Shown piece after piece: positions 7,370 through 13,933 of a stretch of 20,919 bases of DNA. The DNA lies in assembly GCA_965652025.1 (NCBI GenBank), contig CBFGTM010000058.1, positions 1 to 20,919 on the forward strand, in the 5' to 3' direction. Position numbers and translations under genes: made by a program. How positions within the stretch are numbered: position 1 is the stretch's first letter; each line of letters begins with the position of its first letter. Source of the DNA: CAVVWJ01 sp965652025. Lineage in GTDB: Bacteria > Gemmatimonadota > Gemmatimonadetes > Gemmatimonadales > GWC2-71-9. The notes below the pieces were generated by a model. That model saw nothing but the letters and a program-made list of their open reading frames with translations. It was not told the origin of the DNA and made no database searches.

Positions 7370-7400
7370 AGCCGGAACCCATCAGAGCAGTATCAGATCG

Positions 7401-8534
7401 ATGTCAGAAGCCGATGCTCCCAGGCTGAGACTCAGGACTTTCGCCGCGCCTGCGGTGCACGGGCCGGATGGTCCGTTGGGCGGGACTGCCGCTCAGCCTC
7501 AGTCCCTCGCGCTACTCACGGTATTGGCGGCCGCCGGCGAGCAAGGGATTAGCCGGGACAAGATTATCGCGCTGCTCTGGCCCGAGTGCGACGCCAAGCG
7601 AGCGCGTCACCGGCTGAGCCAGCTCTGTCACGCGCTGAGGCGGAGTCTGGGCGAACATATTTTCCTCGCGGCTGGAACCGAGCTCCGGCTCGCTCAGAGT
7701 CAGATCACCAGTGACGTGGGTGAGTTCAAGAGCGCCTGCCGGCGAGGTGACTCGGAGCGTGCGGTGGCCTGCTATGGCGGGCCGTTCCTGGACGGCTTCT
7801 TCTTGAGCGATGCTCGCGAGTTCGAGCGGTGGGTCGAAGGTGAGCGGGTAGCGCTTGCTAGAGCGTTCACCGAGGCGCTGGAGACGCTCGCGATCGAGGC
7901 CGAGGCCCGGGGCGACCGAGCAGAGGCGGCTCACTGGTGGAGCCGCCTGGGGGAGCATGAGCCGCTCAGCTCGCGGGTAATCATCAAGCTGATGTCGGCT
8001 CTTGCCGCCCACGGGGATCGGGCAGGTGCGCTCGAGCAGGCTCGCCGCTATGAGGAGGGGCTGGGACGCGAGCTGGAGGCGGAGCCGAATCCTGCGGTGG
8101 TGGCGCTGGCGGATCGGCTCCGACACCCCCCACCGCAGAGTGATTTCGCTCCAGCTGCTCTGAGACGTCGGCTATCGATTGCAGTGCTACCGTTTACGAA
8201 GCTGGGCTCGATGCCGGACAACTATCTGGCGGAGGGTCTGGTAGAGGAGATCACTCACGGGCTGGCCCAGCTGGAGGGAGTGCGGGTGACGTCGGTGGTT
8301 TCGTCTGAACGGCTGAGCGTGGCGAGCCCGGGTTCCATCCTGGAGGGGATCATCCGTCAGATCGATGATCGCGTCCGATTGATCGTTCGGCTGGTCGACA
8401 GCGCTGACGGGTCATACTTGTGGTCCAGCCGCTATGATCGAGCGGTGGACGACCTGTTTGCGGTTCAGGATGAGTTGAGCAGGACGATCGTGGAGGATCT
8501 GCGCGGGCTCATGGGCTCGCTTTCAACTCGTTGA
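7401..8534 (+). CDS. BTAD (SARP-type) regulator fused to a FlgO-like domain
   Basis: The 377-residue product has an OmpR-like winged helix (about 8-100, with ALLWPECDAKRARHRLSQL), then a bacterial transcriptional activation domain made of helical repeats (about 105-240, with GGPFLDGFFLSDAREFERWVE). The C-terminal FlgO-like domain (about 258-370) starts LSIAVLPF and ends near DLFAVQDELSRTIVEDL. The same C-terminal domain occurs in the Ser/Thr kinase at 2625-4922, where it is followed by TPRs; here the protein ends after it. The domain is about 11 residues shorter here, missing the segment before the LEG motif. It is a likely cytoplasmic transcription activator. Targets are unknown; the divergent lipoprotein unit and the downstream patatin gene are natural candidates. 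No Shine-Dalgarno precedes 7401. Confidence 0.88.
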   Translation: MSEADAPRLRLRTFAAPAVHGPDGPLGGTAAQPQSLALLTVLAAAGEQGISRDKIIALLWPECDAKRARHRLSQLCHALRRSLGEHIFLAAGTELRLAQSQITSDVGEFKSACRRGDSERAVACYGGPFLDGFFLSDAREFERWVEGERVALARAFTEALETLAIEAEARGDRAEAAHWWSRLGEHEPLSSRVIIKLMSALAAHGDRAGALEQARRYEEGLGRELEAEPNPAVVALADRLRHPPPQSDFAPAALRRRLSIAVLPFTKLGSMPDNYLAEGLVEEITHGLAQLEGVRVTSVVSSERLSVASPGSILEGIIRQIDDRVRLIVRLVDSADGSYLWSSRYDRAVDDLFAVQDELSRTIVEDLRGLMGSLSTR

Positions 8535-8580
8535 TCGTTCCCAGGCCGCTCAGCTTCCAGGAAACGACGGTTACAAAGAC

Positions 8581-8587
8581 GGAGGAG
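8581..8587 (+). promoter_or_regulatory. Ribosome binding site of the patatin gene
   Basis: GGAGGAG lies six bases before the ATG at 8594. It supports that start over the in-frame ORF opening at 8531, which overlaps the previous stop codon. Confidence 0.8.
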
Positions 8588-8593
8588 CTCCTC

Positions 8594-9511
8594 ATGCTGG
8601 CGTTAGTGTTGTCCGGCGGAGGTATAAAAGGCGCCTATCAGGCCGGCGCGATCCAGGCCGTATTCGAGAGCGGCTATCGGCCCGGTATTGTGACCGGCAT
8701 CAGCGTCGGTGCGCTCAACGCCGCCTTCCTTGCGGCGCACCAGGACTCCGACCAGGCAGGCACACGCCTGAGCCAGTTCTGGGCGGCCGAGGTGACCGAG
8801 CCGTCCAAGTTCGTGAAGAAACGCCCCTGGTACGATCTCGTCTATCGGGTGCTCACCAAACGGTGGGATGGGGTGGTGGACACCCAACCCCTGGCGGAGG
8901 TGGTCGGCAAGGTCTTGGCGCCACACTTCCCCCGGCAGGGTGGGATCCAGGTGCGGGTCGGGGCCGTCGATCTCCACTCGGGGGCGTTGGTCTACACCGG
9001 TCCCGACTCACCCGATTTCATCAACGCGGTCCTGGCCAGTACCGCCGAGCCAATCAGCATGCCGCTGCGAAGGATTCGCGGGGTGCCGTATTACGACGGG
9101 GGGCTCAGGGACATTGCGCCGCTCAAGCAGGCTATAACGCTGGGTGCCACGAGTATCGTGTGCATCCTCTGCCAGGCGGCAGAGGTCACGGCAAAGCCCA
9201 AGCTGGACAGTGATGTGTTGAACCTGATCCAGCGGGTGCTGGACATCCTGACGAACGAGATCGTGGAGAACGATCTCGAGACGGCGGAGAAGGTCAATCG
9301 GCTGCTGTTGGACCTTCCAGCCGAGGTGTTGAAGCATCCCTATTTTGCCGACAAGCGCGTGATTCCACTCACCGTCATCCGGCCGGCGGCCGAAATAAAG
9401 GTCTCGCTCGACTCGTTCACCTCGGAGGACATCCATCGGATGCTGGACCAGGGACGGCGGGATGCCCAAGCCGTTCTGTCCCAGAGACCAGTCTCGCCGA
9501 CAGAGCTTTAG
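8594..9511 (+). CDS. Patatin-like phospholipase
   Basis: The 305-residue product is a bacterial patatin, a lipid acyl hydrolase using a Ser-Asp dyad. The oxyanion loop SGGGIKGAYQ is at 7-16, the nucleophile elbow GISVG at 35-39 (Ser37), and the catalytic Asp is Asp168 in YYDGGLRD. The string STAEPISMPLRRI before it is also typical of the RssA-like group. There is no signal peptide or membrane helix, so it is cytoplasmic or peripheral. It begins 59 bp after the BTAD regulator on the same strand and may be co-transcribed with it. The physiological substrate is unknown; lysophospholipids or membrane lipids are usual for the family. It converges on the SDR gene with only 22 bp between, and I see no terminator hairpin there. 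Confidence 0.92.
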   Translation: MLALVLSGGGIKGAYQAGAIQAVFESGYRPGIVTGISVGALNAAFLAAHQDSDQAGTRLSQFWAAEVTEPSKFVKKRPWYDLVYRVLTKRWDGVVDTQPLAEVVGKVLAPHFPRQGGIQVRVGAVDLHSGALVYTGPDSPDFINAVLASTAEPISMPLRRIRGVPYYDGGLRDIAPLKQAITLGATSIVCILCQAAEVTAKPKLDSDVLNLIQRVLDILTNEIVENDLETAEKVNRLLLDLPAEVLKHPYFADKRVIPLTVIRPAAEIKVSLDSFTSEDIHRMLDQGRRDAQAVLSQRPVSPTEL

Positions 9512-9533
9512 CAGATATGCGGATCGCCACCGC

Positions 9534-10292
9534 CTATAGAGGAAGCCGCTTAAACACCCTCTCGGGGAGGCTGGTGAGCACGCCCATGATCGGACGCCAG
9601 AACCACGGCAGGTAGACGACATCCTTGCGCCGCGCGATTGCACGGTGGATGCTGCGCCCCACCCGTCCGGCATCGGCAAAGAGAGCGTTCTTTCTGAGTC
9701 CCTCGGTCATCGGGGTATCGACCAGACCGGGCTTGACCGTCAGGACAGTCACGTTGGACTGGAACAGACGGCCCCGGAGACCCTGCAGGAAGATCTCGAC
9801 TCCTCCCTTCGCTGCACCGTAGACATAGTTGGTCCGTCTGCCCCGGCTGCCCGCCACCGAACCGATGACGGCGAGGCAGCCGTGTCGCTGGGATTCCAGC
9901 CGATTGGCCAGCAGCGTAAGCAGCGCGATGGTCGCCGTGAAATTGAGGTGCAGCGCTTCTACGGTCTCCTGCACCTGCTCCTGGCAACGCTGCTGATTGG
10001 GAAGCGTCCCATGTGCCACCAGAACGACGTCGATCTCGCCGAGGCTGGCGAGGGCGGAATCGATCACCGGGCCCTGGCTGGCAAGATCGGCAACATCCAG
10101 TGTAGCGGTCTCGATCCGGGCTGCTCCCCGGACTCGAAGGTCGTCTGCCACCGCGCGCAGGCGGTCGGAATTCCGGCCGGTCAGGAAGAGATGGGCTCCC
10201 TCCTTGGCGAATTCCTTAGCCGTTTCACTCGCAATAGCCGACGTCGCGCCCACGATGAGCACCCGCAGGGGCGCCTTATGCCGCGGTGACAC
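9534..10292 (-). CDS. SDR reductase, DprE2-like (polyprenyl-P-2-ketoribose reductase)
   Basis: The 252-residue product is a classical short-chain dehydrogenase. The catalytic set is Asn117, Ser145, Tyr158 and Lys162 (YGAAK). The cofactor loop is GATSAIA (15-21), lacking the later glycines of GxxxGxG, as is common in SDRs of this type. The role is inferred from position: it is directly downstream of and overlaps the DprE1-like gene, as DprE2 pairs with DprE1 in mycobacteria, where it reduces decaprenylphosphoryl-2-keto-ribose to the arabinose form. The start is GTG at 10292, the only plausible start near the fold. It overlaps the DprE1-like gene by 17 bp in another frame, so translation is probably coupled. 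No Shine-Dalgarno is seen. Confidence 0.82.
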   Translation of the reverse strand: MSPRHKAPLRVLIVGATSAIASETAKEFAKEGAHLFLTGRNSDRLRAVADDLRVRGAARIETATLDVADLASQGPVIDSALASLGEIDVVLVAHGTLPNQQRCQEQVQETVEALHLNFTATIALLTLLANRLESQRHGCLAVIGSVAGSRGRRTNYVYGAAKGGVEIFLQGLRGRLFQSNVTVLTVKPGLVDTPMTEGLRKNALFADAGRVGRSIHRAIARRKDVVYLPWFWRPIMGVLTSLPERVFKRLPL

Positions 10293-11583
10293 GGCGCCAG
10301 AAGGAGGAGGAGAACTTGGGGTCGATCTGGGAGGCGAATGACTCCCAGTTGGGGAAAAAGCGTCGAAAGCTGGGCCCGCTCATTCGGGCGTCCTTGGCCG
10401 GGTAGACCGCCCCACCGGCCTGGGCCACGACCTGATCCAGCCGCTCCAGCAGGTCCAGGGTGGTAGAACCCCGCATCGCAAAATCGATGGCGAGGGTTAT
10501 GCCGGGCCGCGGGAATGAGAGCAGTCCGGGGGAGGGAATCGGGCCGAACTTCTTGAGGACCGCGAGTGCCGGGGTCTCACCCGAGCGCGCTACCTGCTCC
10601 AGCAGCTCCGCGATCGCGCTCTCCGAATCTCCCGGCGTCACGCATTGATATTGAAGAAATCCCCTGTCTCCATAGAGCCGGTTCCAGGCTCCGATGCCGT
10701 CCAGCGGAAAGAAAAACGGCTCGTAGGGTAGGGTTCTTTTCTGCCTCTTACGGACCCGGGCACGGTAATAAAGCGTATTGAAGACCTTCGTCGTGGCCCG
10801 GCCGATCAGGCCGGATGGGAGATCGACTGGAACCCGAATGGCGGGACGGTCGTCATCCTTCGCCCGGCCGGCACCCGCGACGTGATCGCCCCGCAGGAAC
10901 CATCCCCGTCCCAGAGCGCGTCCCCGCGCCAGGCAGTCGATCCAGGCCACCGTGTATTCGTATTCCTGGTCCTCGCGGGAGAGCTGGAGAAACTCGTTCA
11001 GGCCGGAAAACCGAATCCGCTCCATGGCGATCCGGGAGCCAGGAATCCGCTTGAGGCGGAGCTCCGCCCAGAGAATCAGCCCGGTCAGACCCAGCCCGCC
11101 GATAGTGGCTCGGAACAACTCGCCGTTGCGGTCCGGCGAGCACAGGATTCGCTCGCCCGTGGATCGCACCAGCTCGAAGCAGGTCACATGAGCGCCGAAG
11201 GTGCCGGCCCGGTGATGGTTCTTCCCATGCACGTCGTTGGCGATTGCCCCGCCGATCGATACCCACTTGGTCCCCGGAACCACCGGAACGAACCAGCCTC
11301 GGGGGACGACCAGTGCCAAGACTTCAGCCAGGGTGACTCCGGCCTCGCAGCGCAGAACTCCGCGAGCTTCATCGAAGGTGATGAATCGGCGCAAGCGAGA
11401 GACGTCCAGCAGGGCGCCCCCGGCATTCAGGCAGCTATCGCCGTAGCTGCGTCCGTAGGCGTACGGGAGCACCTTCTCGGAGACTTCAGCCAGGGCGGGT
11501 GGGTCGGAACGCCAGAGAACCGGGACGATCCTGCTGTGTTCGGCTCGGGGGTACCGTCCCCAGGACTGGTACTCGGGCAAGGT
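10276..11583 (-). CDS. dprE1: DprE1-like FAD oxidase (polyprenylphosphoryl-ribose 2-oxidase)
   Basis: This is a VAO-type FAD enzyme that oxidises the C2 hydroxyl of polyprenylphosphoryl-ribose, the first half of epimerisation to arabinose. FAD-binding strings include YGRSYGDSCLNAGG and GGAIANDVHGKNHH. The second matches the mycobacterial DprE1 region containing His132. QYQ (311-313), KKFGP and YPAKDAR (Lys397) match active-site Gln334/Gln336, Lys367 and Lys418. The residue matching the benzothiazinone-target Cys387 is Ala365 (TLAIDF). I chose the TTG at 11583, eight bases after the UbiA stop, because it starts just before the conserved fold and gives 435 residues. The frame stays open to ATGs at 11646 and 11661 inside the UbiA gene, so the start is uncertain. 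Confidence 0.9.
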   Translation of the reverse strand, partial: TLPEYQSWGRYPRAEHSRIVPVLWRSDPPALAEVSEKVLPYAYGRSYGDSCLNAGGALLDVSRLRRFITFDEARGVLRCEAGVTLAEVLALVVPRGWFVPVVPGTKWVSIGGAIANDVHGKNHHRAGTFGAHVTCFELVRSTGERILCSPDRNGELFRATIGGLGLTGLILWAELRLKRIPGSRIAMERIRFSGLNEFLQLSREDQEYEYTVAWIDCLARGRALGRGWFLRGDHVAGAGRAKDDDRPAIRVPVDLPSGLIGRATTKVFNTLYYRARVRKRQKRTLPYEPFFFPLDGIGAWNRLYGDRGFLQYQCVTPGDSESAIAELLEQVARSGETPALAVLKKFGPIPSPGLLSFPRPGITLAIDFAMRGSTTLDLLERLDQVVAQAGGAVYPAKDARMSGPSFRRFFPNWESFASQIDPKFSSSFWRRVTAA

Positions 11584-11590
11584 GGGCGAG

Positions 11591-12508
11591 TTAGAGGGGA
11601 TAGGCCGCAACGTACATGACCACAGCCACCAGCGTCCCGATGGCATAACTGGCGGGGTCACGGACCGCCGCGACGATGGGATCCTGATGGATTCGACCCC
11701 GATGAGCCAGGAGCCACATCCGGCTGATCCAGAGCAGGAGCAGCGGGCAGATCAGCCAGAGCAGCAAGGGACGGTGGTACAGCGCCACGACTTGATCGCT
11801 GTTGATATAGAGCGCCAGGACCAGAACCGAGATGTAGCCACTGGCGCCGCCCATCGATGCGAGCCACTCGCGGTCACCCCGGAGATAGCCCCGACGAGCC
11901 ACGGCCTCCTCCGCTCCTCCCGGAAGCTGGCTCACCTCGGCGTACCGTTTCAGGAATGCGAGACTCAGGAAGAGGAACATCGAAAACGCCAGGAGCCAGG
12001 TCGAGAACCGTACATGGGTGGCGGCCACGCCGGCCAACACCCGTAAGGTGTAGAGCCCGGCCAGGAGGAGCACGTCCAGGACCGCGACCCGTTTGAGGTA
12101 GACTGAGTACGCCGTGGTCAGCACCACATACAGCGCGAGCAGCATGACGAATTTGCGCGGCAGACCCGCGGCACACAGCAGGGCCGCCGCGAACAGCAGC
12201 GGCACCATCAAGACCCCAAACGGACGGCTGAGGGTCTCCGCCGCGAACGGGCGGTGGCGTTTGGTCGGATGATGGCGGTCGGCTCGGTGGTCGAACAGGT
12301 CGTTCATGACATACGCGCCCGACGCCGCGAAGCAGAACGCGGCGAAGGCGATCAGTGCTTTGAACACTACCGCCGGATCCGACACCTTGTGATCCAGCAG
12401 GACGGGCACGAATACCAGGAGATTCTTGACCCATTGGTGGATCCTGAGGGCATCGGCGACTGCGAACCACTGGGATCTTGCGGACGCTCTGAGATTGAGT
12501 GTGGTCAT
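11591..12508 (-). CDS. UbiA-family polyprenyl-phosphate phosphoribosyltransferase
   Basis: The 305-residue product is an integral membrane prenyltransferase-fold enzyme with about eight to nine hydrophobic helices. The first Asp-rich motif is NDLFDHRADRHHPTKRHRP (from Asn69), the second region has YSVYLKRVAVLD, and the C-terminal HQDPIVAAVRDP is typical of the Rv3806c-like subgroup (mycobacterial enzyme about 300 residues). That subgroup transfers 5-phosphoribose from PRPP to decaprenyl phosphate, the committed step towards lipid-linked arabinose. The neighbours, DprE1- and DprE2-like genes immediately downstream, make this assignment much more likely than a quinone or heme function. Its ATG overlaps the upstream stop as ATGA. 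A phosphatase for the 5-phosphate is not present in the window. Confidence 0.88.
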   Translation of the reverse strand: MTTLNLRASARSQWFAVADALRIHQWVKNLLVFVPVLLDHKVSDPAVVFKALIAFAAFCFAASGAYVMNDLFDHRADRHHPTKRHRPFAAETLSRPFGVLMVPLLFAAALLCAAGLPRKFVMLLALYVVLTTAYSVYLKRVAVLDVLLLAGLYTLRVLAGVAATHVRFSTWLLAFSMFLFLSLAFLKRYAEVSQLPGGAEEAVARRGYLRGDREWLASMGGASGYISVLVLALYINSDQVVALYHRPLLLWLICPLLLLWISRMWLLAHRGRIHQDPIVAAVRDPASYAIGTLVAVVMYVAAYPL

Positions 12509-13902
12509 AGCGTGGCTCGTGCGTCCTTTATCGGGTTCGCCCGGGGCATCGAGCGCAGGCGAAACTGCGCGATGGACTCAGGGAGGTCCGATGCCTTGCC
12601 GAGCTCCTGGAGCAGTGCGCTCCCGGTGGCTACCCCGGAGCCCAGGGCGGTGCCGGTCGACACGATGGAAGGAAAGGTGCGGTAGTTGCCGGCGAAGTAC
12701 ACGTTGCCCCATGACGCGCTGGTCATCGGCGGATTCCGGAACCCACGATCGAACACCGGCGAATACATCGGAACTCGGGAGACGTTGGTCCAGAACGGCT
12801 GCAGCTCCGATCCGAACACCGCCCGAAAATCTTCGGCATAGCGGGCCATCAGCTCCTCCTTCGGCAGCCGGAAGAGCGGGTGGTCACAGCCGGGGAGGTG
12901 GGTCACGAAATTGACGCAGGTATCGCCCTCCCGGCCTATGGTGGGATTGAGGGCACTGAGCAGAAAGATCGCCCCCGCCGTTCGGTCCAATGAAGCCAGG
13001 TTGTTCCAGTATGCCTGGGGCACCACCGACTGACGAGTGGCGCAAATGGCCGAGATCAGAGCGGTGTAGCGAATGCGGCTGAGCTGGGGAGTGGTATCCT
13101 CCGGCACCAGACCCAGGTAGATACCGGTAGGAACGGTACTGATGAAGAAATCACCGGCGATGCGCTCCCCGCTCCCCAGTTCCACCTCTTCGATCCGGCT
13201 TCCTGAGGTATGGAGGCGGGCCGCTGGGGCCCGCAGTCGGACCTGGACGCCAGTCTCCTGAACCAACTGGGTGACTCCATCGCACAGCACCTTGGTCCAG
13301 TTGGCCTGAGGGATGTAGCCCAGGGGAGCGGAGCCTTCGCGGAAGTGCAGCCGGGCACCGAGCCAGGCGCCGCTGACCTCCTCACATGGCAGGTCAAACT
13401 TCAGGCGGGTGAGCCGCTCGAAGAGCGCCTGCCGGACACCGGCACTACCGTAGTGATCCACCAGCTCGGCGGCGCTTCGATCCTGCCAACCGGACCAGTC
13501 ACGCCGGGTAAAGGCTGTCACCATGAGGCGCACGAACCTCGCCTTATCGGGGAGGCTCATGGGAAACCGCAGAAAGCCGCTCGGGCTGCTGAGATCGTAC
13601 GCCTGGCCGTCGAGATGGAACAGCATCTGAATCCGGCGCCATACGACCTGCGGTAGGGCGCCGATCAATTCCAGGAAATAGAGGAGCGCACGGTCGCGGT
13701 GCAGGATGTGATGATAGCCTAGCGGGTAGAAGTGACCCTCCCGCTCGAAGCTCCCGGCCAGACCGCCGAGGGTGCCACCGGCTTCGAGGAGGGTGACGTC
13801 ACCGATTCCGGCACGCGCCAGGGTATAGGCCGCCGCCACTCCCGACAGCCCGCCTCCCAGGACCACCACTCGAGGAGCCCCCCTGGCTATTTTCCCGGTC
13901 AA
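12505..13902 (-). CDS. FAD-dependent oxidoreductase, amine-oxidase/UGM-like
   Basis: The 465-residue product has a Rossmann FAD site GGGLSG (16-21) with the ribose-binding Glu near 40, then GGLAGSF and YPLGYHHILH, and a C-terminal FAD motif VYFAGNYRTFPSIVSTGTALGSG. The overall shape is that of the NAD(P)-binding/amine-oxidase superfamily, which includes protoporphyrinogen oxidase, phytoene desaturase and UDP-galactopyranose mutase. I cannot assign the reaction. As first gene of the operon feeding lipid-linked arabinose, a sugar- or polyprenol-related step is plausible. The TTG at 13902 is the chosen start: minus-strand GGGAG (13908-13912) lies five bases upstream. The frame stays open to 14055, but that would run into the divergent glycosyltransferase gene. 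The stop overlaps the UbiA start as ATGA. Confidence 0.85.
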   Translation of the reverse strand: MTGKIARGAPRVVVLGGGLSGVAAAYTLARAGIGDVTLLEAGGTLGGLAGSFEREGHFYPLGYHHILHRDRALLYFLELIGALPQVVWRRIQMLFHLDGQAYDLSSPSGFLRFPMSLPDKARFVRLMVTAFTRRDWSGWQDRSAAELVDHYGSAGVRQALFERLTRLKFDLPCEEVSGAWLGARLHFREGSAPLGYIPQANWTKVLCDGVTQLVQETGVQVRLRAPAARLHTSGSRIEEVELGSGERIAGDFFISTVPTGIYLGLVPEDTTPQLSRIRYTALISAICATRQSVVPQAYWNNLASLDRTAGAIFLLSALNPTIGREGDTCVNFVTHLPGCDHPLFRLPKEELMARYAEDFRAVFGSELQPFWTNVSRVPMYSPVFDRGFRNPPMTSASWGNVYFAGNYRTFPSIVSTGTALGSGVATGSALLQELGKASDLPESIAQFRLRSMPRANPIKDARATL

Positions 13903-13907
13903 TGAAT

Positions 13908-13912
13908 CTCCC
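13908..13912 (-). promoter_or_regulatory. Ribosome binding site supporting the TTG start at 13902
   Basis: Minus-strand GGGAG, five bases before TTG. It decides the start in place of in-frame codons further upstream that overlap the divergent gene. Confidence 0.6.
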
Positions 13913-13933
13913 AGTTCATTCGGAGCCGATCGC

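Noticed and set aside
7314..7400. Earlier ATG for the BTAD regulator
   Set aside because: The promoter at 7341-7369 lies downstream of it, and the extra 29 residues do not belong to the winged-helix fold.
9512..9533. Terminator between the patatin and DprE2-like genes
   Set aside because: The 22-bp gap shows no hairpin.
10882..11619. 245-codon plus-strand frame, with others at 9645-10289 and 5969-6721
   Set aside because: They are antisense to genes with clear catalytic motifs, their compositions are unlike real proteins, and they have no ribosome binding site.
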